64,000 nt of DNA from a virus. The notes beneath the pieces were generated by a model. It was given only the letters and a program-made list of their open reading frames with translations, searched no databases and was not told the origin of the DNA. The first letter of the stretch is position 1; each line of letters opens with the position of its first letter. Below are positions 7,018-14,358 of the stretch, one piece after another. The stretch covers positions 1-64,000 of IMG/VR virus record IMGVR_UViG_3300028883_000049; one strand, written 5' to 3'. Both the position numbers and the translations under genes were made by a program.

Positions 7018-9172
7018 GGATGGCAACCCCTATCGCGACGTTACCTCCAGAAGCAGAAGTAAATGTTTTTGAAATGCTTCCTGACAAACCTGTTTGGTAG
7101 TATGCGCCGAGCGATGAACTGCCAGAAGAGTCATAACTTATCTGCGTCAATCCGTCATAATCACTCAAAGATATGCCTCCATCATCTGACCCAAAAAGAC
7201 CTATAAATATATCAGCTGAAGAAGTTGTTACCGAGCCTGTGCTAACTGTCCCTGTCGCTGTGTTGGAGTTGTAGCCGCTTATTGACCAAGACCCTGATGT
7301 CTTTGAATATCGAGCAACAACAGCATTCAAATATGTCCCACCTGTTTGTCCAAATGTGTAATCAGTTGGCTCGCTACCAGTTGCAATTTTGTAGGCAGTT
7401 GTCATGTTTGATGATCCGTTAGCAATGCCACCAGATGTAATCTCTGTGTAGCCATCAAAGGTATCCCAAGCCCCTGACGCATCGCTCACAAGATAAGCAA
7501 ACAGCAAATCGCCTTCTGTTGTACCCGTTGGTTTTGTCACTGTAATTGATTCAACACCGCTGCTGGTGGCATTGGCGGCGTAGCTTTCATAGGCTAAAGT
7601 AACGCTCCCACTCTGCGTACTGTTATTCGTCACGCTCCCACTGGTGATCGAAGCAAGGTCATCCCCTGCAGAGTCTTCCCAACCGTCCCCAGGTTGTGTG
7701 TAGTCAACGTCACATGTATCGCCGCTATTAACTGTCGAACCGAGGGTATAAACAAGCGTGTCTGTCGTATCTCCGCTTGAGTAGGTCATGGTTATATCTG
7801 TTCCGGCTGTCGTACAATCGAGATTCCATCCACCATTTCCACCAGTACCGATAGTGATTGCTTCGGACGCAAGCAAGGAGATTGTCGCTCCGGTCGTTGG
7901 GATTGTGGCGCTGGTCAGCGTTGGTGGTGTTGGTGTTGGATTCGACCAGTCGGCAAATGTGACCGGGTAGCGATCCCATGAGTCTGTTGATTCGCAGAGA
8001 TAGATATAACTGGTGTCGAATGATCTTTGTCCGGTCGTGCAAGTATCATCACTGTAAGTCGGAGCTGTGACATAACCAGATCCAACAGATACAGCGTCAA
8101 CCTCGTCTTTTAGCTCTTCAATCGCGGCTTGGACATTGGCCGATGTGATTGTCAAATAGGTTGTAAATGGCACTTCACCAGCATTCTGATCATCCGTCCC
8201 CGCTGATAAGGGAGCCCAACTCGATCCGTTGTAGATCTGGAATACAAACGATGAATCGAGGTAAACATCTCCAGCGGAGGGCGTGAATGTTGGCGCGATT
8301 GAATTGTAGAAATTAGCGTAATGCTCACCGTCTGAAGCGGAACTCTCAAAACTCGGGGCCGATACCGCACCGGTGAAAGTTGCTCCGGTTAAGGCTGCAT
8401 AAGTGCTATCATGATTATGGCTCAGTAAACTGTAAAACCCAGCATGATCGCCCCAGCTAAAAGCGGTATCCCAATTAACCTCCTGTGTCGGCGTCGGGAA
8501 AACTCTCGTTGCGGTTTCAGCCAGATCATCAGCATCCAGCACAACCACGCCGGTCTGTCCGTTGACCGAATCGACAGCGCCAGATCCGGTCATGTCAGCG
8601 CAGGCCCAAACAAACCCATCCCACGCGGCCACCTGGCTGGCCGTACAATTCAGATTTTCGAGTGTATCGGTCGTATCAACAATTGTGTTCGGATCGGCAC
8701 AGGTCCAGGCACCAGCATCCTTATAGGGCACCTCACCATCGACACAGGCAGGCAGTGAGTCGCCACCACTGGTTTTCCAGTCTGTTCCAAGCACAGAATC
8801 AATCGCGGCAATGATCTCGGTCGGTGTCATATCGCCGGTCGCGTTCGCTTCGATTGCATTGAGTTTTGACAGTAGGTCATTAGTCAGAGCGTTTGTGTCG
8901 GCTTCACCCTCATAAGCCGTTTTGATACCAGACCCGTAAGCGTCAACAATGGTCTGCACAGCCGTTTGGATATCGCCGGATTCGATCAGGGCGAATATTC
9001 GCGATAGCGGGACCATGTACCTGGAGGTCGAATCTGCCGAGGCAATAACACCGGTTGCGACAACCGCGCTATAGTCCCGCTGCTCCCAATCGGTCGGGGC
9101 AATCTCATTCGTTTCGGCAAAAACCGAACCCGCAAACAAACACATCAAAAAGACAATAAACAGTTTTTTCAT
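7007..9172 (-). CDS. tail-fibre-like protein with signal peptide, copy 1
   Basis: 721 aa. Starts with a clear Sec signal (MKKLFIVFLMCLFAGSVFA). It continues with fibre-type repeats (VNGQTGVVVLDADDL, SHNHDSTYAALTGATFTGAV), a short segment of the YLDSSFVFQIYNGSSW type seen in phage fibres, then Thr/Ser/Gly-rich beta domains to the end. The motifs are those of phage tail-fibre proteins; the signal peptide would instead send it to the periplasm. The start is set at the MKK methionine; upstream in-frame codons lack an RBS. Its C-terminal 420 codons are duplicated at the right end of the window. Confidence 0.7.
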   Translation of the reverse strand: MKKLFIVFLMCLFAGSVFAETNEIAPTDWEQRDYSAVVATGVIASADSTSRYMVPLSRIFALIESGDIQTAVQTIVDAYGSGIKTAYEGEADTNALTNDLLSKLNAIEANATGDMTPTEIIAAIDSVLGTDWKTSGGDSLPACVDGEVPYKDAGAWTCADPNTIVDTTDTLENLNCTASQVAAWDGFVWACADMTGSGAVDSVNGQTGVVVLDADDLAETATRVFPTPTQEVNWDTAFSWGDHAGFYSLLSHNHDSTYAALTGATFTGAVSAPSFESSASDGEHYANFYNSIAPTFTPSAGDVYLDSSFVFQIYNGSSWAPLSAGTDDQNAGEVPFTTYLTITSANVQAAIEELKDEVDAVSVGSGYVTAPTYSDDTCTTGQRSFDTSYIYLCESTDSWDRYPVTFADWSNPTPTPPTLTSATIPTTGATISLLASEAITIGTGGNGGWNLDCTTAGTDITMTYSSGDTTDTLVYTLGSTVNSGDTCDVDYTQPGDGWEDSAGDDLASITSGSVTNNSTQSGSVTLAYESYAANATSSGVESITVTKPTGTTEGDLLFAYLVSDASGAWDTFDGYTEITSGGIANGSSNMTTAYKIATGSEPTDYTFGQTGGTYLNAVVARYSKTSGSWSISGYNSNTATGTVSTGSVTTSSADIFIGLFGSDDGGISLSDYDGLTQISYDSSGSSSLGAYYQTGLSGSISKTFTSASGGNVAIGVAIHAE

Positions 9173-9182
9173 GACTCGCCCT

Positions 9183-9338
9183 TTACTGGTTAAAAGCCCA
9201 GGGATACTGATTAAGAGGAACATCCTGCTGATTGAAAGCCATCACCATTGTCGGCACCTGCAAGCCTTCCGGCGGCAAATCAACCTCAATCTCCACATGG
9301 TATAAGTTACCGTCGGTTTCAATCTCGATATCAATCAT
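9183..9338 (-). CDS. 51-aa phage protein
   Basis: Small acidic beta-type protein starting MIDIEIETDGNLYHVEIEV. It overlaps the stop of the preceding 113-aa gene (ATGATTGA) and ends 10 nt before the fibre gene start, so it is coupled in the structural operon. Probably a minor virion or assembly protein; family unknown. Confidence 0.6.
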   Translation of the reverse strand: MIDIEIETDGNLYHVEIEVDLPPEGLQVPTMVMAFNQQDVPLNQYPWAFNQ

Positions 9339-9672
9339 GAGCACCGCTCCCCTCTCTCACCCGCGCAAAGATAGAACCCAACCGGAACCAGCTGCTGGAC
9401 GTCCCCTGGTCGGTTAGAACATCAACCTGAGTCGTTCCCGCCTCATCTCCGGCAGCAACGTCAACCACAATCGCCGGAGTCACAGCATCGACCGAAATAC
9501 CCCCGTACAACAACGATCCATCAGCCTGTTTTGCTGGTGCCGAAAATGACCAGCCGCTGATATCCGGTGCCGATTCCCCAGACGGCGGAACCAGGACAAT
9601 TCTCACGCGGATATTTTCATTGGTGTGAACCTTCGGGCGTACCTTGAACGCTCTATACTCGTCATAGTCCAT
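9331..9672 (-). CDS. phage structural-region protein, 113 aa
   Basis: Beta-rich protein (IRVRIVLVPPSG, then DISGWSF) of the kind found beside phage fibre genes. It directly follows the glycosyltransferase gene with a 1-nt overlap. The N-terminal sequence and size resemble small phage proteins with an immunoglobulin-like fold. No specific function. Confidence 0.6.
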   Translation of the reverse strand: MDYDEYRAFKVRPKVHTNENIRVRIVLVPPSGESAPDISGWSFSAPAKQADGSLLYGGISVDAVTPAIVVDVAAGDEAGTTQVDVLTDQGTSSSWFRLGSIFARVREGSGAHD

Positions 9673-11198
9673 CAGTGTCCCCTCTTCCAGTTGCGGTAAA
9701 CCTTTTTCACCGCGTCATAAATCGTGTCAGCCGAAATATTCACCGCGCATCTGGCCGCGCCCGACATCTCATCGATGTTGCAAAACGCGTCGCCGTAATG
9801 CAGCCGGTGACACGGATAGCACGGGCATTGTTCCGGTGTTAGCGCCTGCACGTTCGACCAGTGTTTGGTCAAGTTATTTTTAGATGAATGCGACAGCATG
9901 ATCACCTTGTGCGGCGTCTTTTCCATACCAACCGCGTTCAGCACGCCCGTTTCAGGCCCGATCACTAGGTCAACGTTCTGCGCCAGAACCAGAGATTCAC
10001 GGATTGTCAGCTCACCCGAAAGACACGAAACCCGACCCTCGTTTTCCCAACCCTGCTCAAGGACCCGGCACTTATCATCACCCACCAGGTAAATCTGAGC
10101 ATCCGGCATCTCCAGCAGAATACGTGCGATCACCGTGTCCTGGTGTGGTGTAAACTTATGGATCGAACTCCCGGCCAAAGCCCACACCACGTTAAATTCA
10201 TTTTTGTTTAATTGCTGCTTGGCAAAAAACTCTTCTTCCCGTGCGGCATAAAAAAGCTGCGTTACCTCAAACTCCACCCCGGCCAGTTGACAGGTCCATT
10301 CGTGATAGTTCAGGTTCATCCGCTTCTTGCGCACATCATGCGGCCAGGTATGATTCGGTCGTCCCGGTATCGCCAGCAGCGTTCCCTCAATTGATTCAGA
10401 CAGGTTGATAAATTTAGCAAAGCGCTTTTCCTGCTCTGCCCAAAATGCTACCAGCTCATTGTTTGGAACCTGATCCTGATCAACGATATACCAGTCATCA
10501 ATAAAAGGATCGTTGCGTAAAACGTTTTGCCCCTTCGGCGTGGTCATCACCGTCACATGGTATCCCTGCTCTTTTAAACGCGGGAACACCAGCGCCGTCT
10601 GCAGCATATCGCCGAACCCGCCGAACCGGCAGACGCAAACCTTCGGTTTATTCGGCTCGCCGATTCCCGGCTTCACAACCATATCCATCCCCGGCTCAAG
10701 CTTTTGATAAGCCTCGAACAGGCTGTACTCGATTCCACCGCTCCGCTCTTCGCATTCGACTTGTTGCCATGCCCCCTCCAGCAACTTTTCGATATCGCCT
10801 GGATAGATATCGTGCTTATGGTCCGGATTCGCTCCCGGCTCCCCGCACTTCGGATACAGGTTCGCGCTCGGCACGTACAGGCACAAATACCCGCCCGGCT
10901 TGATCACCCGGCCCCACTCGGCCAGCGCCGCGCCCATATCCGGCATGTGCTCCAGCAAATGCGACGTGAAAACAAAGTCCAGGCTGTCATTCGCAAACAT
11001 CGATAAGTCATCAGCCTCGGACACGATATCCGCCGCGCCCTGACCGAAATGGTGCCCATTGTCGATCCCGATAAAATGCGGATAGGCTTTTTCCATGCCA
11101 CAGCCGATCTCCAACCCCCTTCCCCTGGTATACCGGGGAAGAAGGTATTTGATCTTGCGACTTTCAAAACCCTGCGGACCGTCAATTGACCAAGACAT
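9672..11198 (-). CDS. SAM methyltransferase-GT9 glycosyltransferase fusion
   Basis: 508 aa. Residues about 1-165 form a class I SAM-dependent methyltransferase: LEIGCG motif I, GIDNG, FTSHLLEHMPD and IKPGGYLCLYVP. From about 185 the protein resembles glycosyltransferase family 9 (ADP-heptose:LPS heptosyltransferases): CRFGGFGDMLQTALVFPRLKEQG is the acceptor-side start, and WALAGSSIHKF plus DLVIGPETGVLNAVG the nucleotide-sugar side. Cys residues cluster near the end (CPCYPCHRLH). It sits inside the structural operon between capsid and fibre genes. With the gmhA-hldE-gmhB cassette at 25-28 kb it suggests transfer of a heptose, perhaps methylated, to a virion or surface acceptor. The acceptor is not known. 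Confidence 0.85.
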   Translation of the reverse strand: MSWSIDGPQGFESRKIKYLLPRYTRGRGLEIGCGMEKAYPHFIGIDNGHHFGQGAADIVSEADDLSMFANDSLDFVFTSHLLEHMPDMGAALAEWGRVIKPGGYLCLYVPSANLYPKCGEPGANPDHKHDIYPGDIEKLLEGAWQQVECEERSGGIEYSLFEAYQKLEPGMDMVVKPGIGEPNKPKVCVCRFGGFGDMLQTALVFPRLKEQGYHVTVMTTPKGQNVLRNDPFIDDWYIVDQDQVPNNELVAFWAEQEKRFAKFINLSESIEGTLLAIPGRPNHTWPHDVRKKRMNLNYHEWTCQLAGVEFEVTQLFYAAREEEFFAKQQLNKNEFNVVWALAGSSIHKFTPHQDTVIARILLEMPDAQIYLVGDDKCRVLEQGWENEGRVSCLSGELTIRESLVLAQNVDLVIGPETGVLNAVGMEKTPHKVIMLSHSSKNNLTKHWSNVQALTPEQCPCYPCHRLHYGDAFCNIDEMSGAARCAVNISADTIYDAVKKVYRNWKRGH

Positions 11199-11680
11199 TA
11201 AGCTTTTCCACCCTGTTGTAGATCCAGCTGTTCGTCAGTGCTTGAAGCCACCCCAACGTTTTTCTTTCCCCTGCTCGTGGTTTTCTTGTCGGTTTGTGCG
11301 GTCTCGTCCGCCTTAACATCAAGCTCATCGATCAGACCGTTCAAGCGCTTGATTTCAACCTCAGCCGTATCAAGCTGTCCCTGAACTTCAGCTTTTTCCG
11401 CATCGGCATTGTCCTTGTCGGCAACAGCCCGCTCAAGCTGCTCTTTCAGCTCAGCATTCTGCTTGCCAAGTTTTTCAATCTCGGCAACCAATACAGGGAC
11501 CTTGGCGTCATCGACAACCACGGGAGCCTGAACCTCAATCGATTCAATCTCCTCCTGCCCAGGCAGCTCTTTTCCTTCCACGTCGAACAGAATTCCGAAC
11601 TGCTCGTAGGCCGCACGACCACTGCCATAAACCTGGCCGTATGGTGCGTTTTTATCAAGCTTACGCTTTCCCTTTGCCAT
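11198..11680 (-). CDS. coiled-coil head-region protein, 160 aa
   Basis: N-terminal motif APYGQVYGSGRAAYEQ (about 12-28), then a coiled coil at about 60-120 rich in Glu/Lys, and a low-complexity Lys/Ser/Gln tail. Immediately downstream of the capsid genes and overlapping the fusion gene by one base. Probably a head-associated or completion protein, inferred from position. Confidence 0.6.
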   Translation of the reverse strand: MAKGKRKLDKNAPYGQVYGSGRAAYEQFGILFDVEGKELPGQEEIESIEVQAPVVVDDAKVPVLVAEIEKLGKQNAELKEQLERAVADKDNADAEKAEVQGQLDTAEVEIKRLNGLIDELDVKADETAQTDKKTTSRGKKNVGVASSTDEQLDLQQGGKA

Positions 11681-11732
11681 ACGCGTTTCTCCTTAACATG
11701 GTTTAAAATAAATAAACTCGATAAGCCACTAA

Positions 11733-11909
11733 CTACTTATCACTCTTGGTCGCATCGCCGATGCCTTGACGGTCGGTGTACCCGCGTTTCAGCCCGCCTT
11801 TACCGGCTCCGTAAGTATCTTCAACGCCCGTCGAAACACCCCGGTCCGGCAAATCCCGCCCGTGACATTTTCCATCCGGCAAACGTTGACCGTTTTTGTC
11901 GCCACTCAT
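11733..11909 (-). CDS. 58-aa hydrophilic phage protein
   Basis: Small Gly/Asp/Lys-rich protein (MSGDKNGQRLPDG...) lacking any hydrophobic core. A good RBS (GAGGAG) precedes the ATG, and the ORF fills most of the gap between capsid and coiled-coil genes. Possibly a disordered head-decoration or linker protein. Unrecognised. Confidence 0.6.
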   Translation of the reverse strand: MSGDKNGQRLPDGKCHGRDLPDRGVSTGVEDTYGAGKGGLKRGYTDRQGIGDATKSDK

Positions 11910-11981
11910 GTTTCACTCCTCTTCGTTTTAAAAGGTGGGCTGGGAGAACCCGTCTCCCAACCCTATTTCATCAGCAACCGA

Positions 11982-12920
11982 TCAGGCTGCAGAATCCCAC
12001 TTGACGATCCGCTCATCAGCAGCGGCCAGGCGGTTTTTCGCGTACCCGCCAAGGTAGTACCAGGCCACCCCGCGACTGCGGCCATAATCCCCCGGCAACT
12101 TACCGCGCACCTCTTCAGGCACCGCAATGCCCTCACTGGTCGCATCTTCACCGAAGAAGAAAATCCAGTCACTGCCCCCATTACTCCAACTCCCCTTGGC
12201 CACATGGGTTTGCTCCACATAGCGGGTGTTTTCATAACGTCCGATCTCGCCGTTCATGATCATCTGGAAACCCTGGGGCGTATACTGGTGTATCCCCTCC
12301 AGATCGTTCTTAAACGTGCGCAGCGTGGTCGGCCAGGCAATCCCCATATAATCGTCACCCATGTATGGCGGAATATTCCGCTCCTTCATCAGGTCGACAA
12401 TCGCTTTAGCATGGTCCTTGTTGAACGCCACATTGTTGGTTGCCGTTGCCGTCCCGTTCAGGGTCAGGGTTACGGCATCGGTCGCCGTTCCGCCGGTCGG
12501 CACAACCCGCAGCAAAGTGCTGTTCATCTGCGCGTGGTTAGCGATATCGAACGCCTTCTTCGCGTCGTTCTTCATCGCCGTGTTCACCAGGTTACGCACC
12601 GGGATCTCCGAAAGATCATCCAACACGCCAGTGTACGGTACGCTGTTCCCGTATTCCGTCACCGTCATGGTTCCCTGGGTGATTGTGAAGTTTGTTTCCG
12701 GCATGGTACTGGTTTCCGTCAACACGGTCCCCTGCGTTGCCACGTCAGAAACGACATCCCAATGAAAGAGCTGCCCTTTGTGCTTGCCGACTGCATCATG
12801 CAGACTGGCAAACTGGCGAAACTTCACCATCGGCTGCACCACGTTGCGCAGCTCTCTTGAAAGGTTTTTGGCGCTTAAATAACCGCCAAGGGTGTTTGTC
12901 ACCCAAAGCTGTCCAGCCAT
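11982..12920 (-). CDS. major capsid protein
   Basis: 312 aa. Gene order (terminase, portal, scaffold, this gene) and composition identify it as the coat protein, of the P22-coat/N4-gp56-like HK97-fold group. The start MAGQLWVTNTLGGYLSAKNL and segments such as SVPYTGVLDDLSE and DWIFFFGEDATSEG are typical of that group. The ATG at 12920 is preceded by AAGGAGG; an upstream in-frame start is not supported. The 110 bp upstream holds no gene, consistent with an independent strong RBS. Confidence 0.85.
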   Translation of the reverse strand: MAGQLWVTNTLGGYLSAKNLSRELRNVVQPMVKFRQFASLHDAVGKHKGQLFHWDVVSDVATQGTVLTETSTMPETNFTITQGTMTVTEYGNSVPYTGVLDDLSEIPVRNLVNTAMKNDAKKAFDIANHAQMNSTLLRVVPTGGTATDAVTLTLNGTATATNNVAFNKDHAKAIVDLMKERNIPPYMGDDYMGIAWPTTLRTFKNDLEGIHQYTPQGFQMIMNGEIGRYENTRYVEQTHVAKGSWSNGGSDWIFFFGEDATSEGIAVPEEVRGKLPGDYGRSRGVAWYYLGGYAKNRLAAADERIVKWDSAA

Positions 12921-13030
12921 ATTTCGTTCCTCCCTTCCGTCTCCCGACGGTAGCTTTGAAGGGCGCGGCCCGCCTTCGAGCCGCAACCCAATAGGTTTAC
13001 GTTAATCCGTCCGCCTCCCGGCGGTCGCTG

Positions 13031-14041
13031 TTACGCTGGCAGTCCGCGTGCTTTGCGCATTTCCGCAATAATCTCCGCCGGTTTTTCTTCACCGGTTTCT
13101 TCTGCACCGCGTGCCACGACACTGGCGGCAACCGGCAACTGGTCAAGCTCCTGCTTGCGCTCCTGGCGTTTTTCGAGTTCGGTCTTTTTCTCTTCCGGTT
13201 CCGGTTTGTCAAACACCTTGCTCACAGCTTTGGCGGTTTCGTCCAGCGCCTCGCGGTAGCTGATTTCACCTTTGACGACCTTATCCTGGTAGTCCCGTGC
13301 GAAAACAAAGTCACCATACTGCCTCTTTTCAGAAACAACCGTTTCCCCTGTTTCCGGGTCTTTTTGCTCCTGAAAATCAGTGTTATCTTCGACAAACTCG
13401 TTCCATATCTTGGCGTTTTCCTCAGTAAGCCGCTCCTTGTCAAGTTCGGACTTCAGTTCCGTCTTGACCTTGGACTTGATCTTGTCTTCGTCTAACGTCT
13501 GGGTAGGCTGTTGCTGCCGCCCTTTGTAGACATCCTTGAAAAACTCCGCCACCTTCTCTTCATCGCCATCTTCAAGCGCTCTGGTCACTTCGGCAACGCG
13601 GGCCTCAACATCCTCATCGGACAGGTCCGTGGTTCCCTCGTCGACCGCCGCCTGCACCTGCGCAGTCAGTTGTTGCTCCAGCTGCTGGCTTCTTTCCTGC
13701 AACTTCTGCAGTTCCGCCTGTAGGGACGTTTCCCGGCCTGACATCGAGCGCACACGCCCTTGCAGCGTCTGTAGCTCATTCACCACCGAATCAAGTCCCC
13801 TTTCTTCCTCCCTGTCGCCGAGTTTGACGCGGACCTTGTATCGCGCAGGTTCGTCAACCAATACCGCTTTTTCATCATCCGTGGTCTCTTCAGCTTCAGG
13901 GTTTTGGCTCTGGATCTGACCGTCGACATATTCGTCATGACGTTCCTCAATTCCATCCATTGCCAACTCGCGAGCGGTCTTGGTCCGCTCTTCCGTTTCG
14001 GTTTTCACATCAGCGCCCTGTCGGGTAGCCTCGTTTTCCAT
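13031..14041 (-). CDS. capsid scaffolding protein
   Basis: 336 aa, highly charged and helical, with a coiled coil around residues 85-130 and a Glu/Lys-rich C-terminus. It lies directly between portal and major capsid genes, where podovirus-like phages place the scaffold that guides procapsid assembly. No protease motif is seen. The call rests on position and composition. Confidence 0.8.
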   Translation of the reverse strand: MENEATRQGADVKTETEERTKTARELAMDGIEERHDEYVDGQIQSQNPEAEETTDDEKAVLVDEPARYKVRVKLGDREEERGLDSVVNELQTLQGRVRSMSGRETSLQAELQKLQERSQQLEQQLTAQVQAAVDEGTTDLSDEDVEARVAEVTRALEDGDEEKVAEFFKDVYKGRQQQPTQTLDEDKIKSKVKTELKSELDKERLTEENAKIWNEFVEDNTDFQEQKDPETGETVVSEKRQYGDFVFARDYQDKVVKGEISYREALDETAKAVSKVFDKPEPEEKKTELEKRQERKQELDQLPVAASVVARGAEETGEEKPAEIIAEMRKARGLPA

Positions 14042-14320
14042 TTAACTCTCCTCTCCCTTGAGTAAACGTTCTGCCTGCCAGCCTTCCTCGATCAGCCCGC
14101 CCAGCAGACTGGTAATTTCTCCACTGTTTTCGCAGGTTAACTGCAACCTCACTATTTCCGCGATATTGTTCGGATCGGCTGTCTTCAGCTTTTCAACCGC
14201 CTCTTCCTCTCTTTTCTCCAACCCGGCAACCAGGTACTGACCAATCCGGCTGTTTAAAAACGCCTCGGTCTCGATCCCCAAATCAACCCGGTTTAAAAGT
14301 TCTTTATCGTCCTGGCTCAT
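14042..14320 (-). CDS. small helical protein upstream of scaffold, 92 aa
   Basis: Helical protein (MSQDDKELLNRVDLGIETEAFL) with Leu/Glu-rich heptads. It abuts the scaffold ATG. Similar small genes are common between portal and scaffold in this phage type, with no known role. A perfect palindrome lies 16 nt upstream, so a transcript or processed mRNA may begin here. Confidence 0.65.
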   Translation of the reverse strand: MSQDDKELLNRVDLGIETEAFLNSRIGQYLVAGLEKREEEAVEKLKTADPNNIAEIVRLQLTCENSGEITSLLGGLIEEGWQAERLLKGEES

Positions 14321-14336
14321 AATCTCCGCTTTCCTT

Positions 14337-14355
14337 GTTCATTATGTTAATGAAC
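14337..14355 (-). promoter_or_regulatory. 19-bp palindrome, site D
   Basis: GTTCATTA-N3-TAATGAAC, a perfect 8-bp inverted repeat in the portal/14042-14320 gap. One of four members of the GTTCANTA-N3-TANTGAAC family (see also 19714, 37201, 52589). Confidence 0.65.
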
Positions 14356-14358
14356 ACC

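Larger units (their letters stand above)
4313..8275. repeat. long direct repeat, copy 1 (visible part)
   Basis: Matches 60038-64000 at a constant offset of 55,725 bp and runs on beyond the window end. I see differences only at 4361, 4362, 4436, 4439 and 4508, all close to the left edge. It contains the PEP-CTERM gene, the 679-aa jellyroll protein and most of the 721-aa fibre-like protein. Confidence 0.95.

Noticed and set aside
4313-9172. Diversity-generating retroelement acting on the duplicated fibre module
   Set aside because: No reverse transcriptase, no template repeat and no adenine-biased differences; the five mismatches are clustered at one edge.
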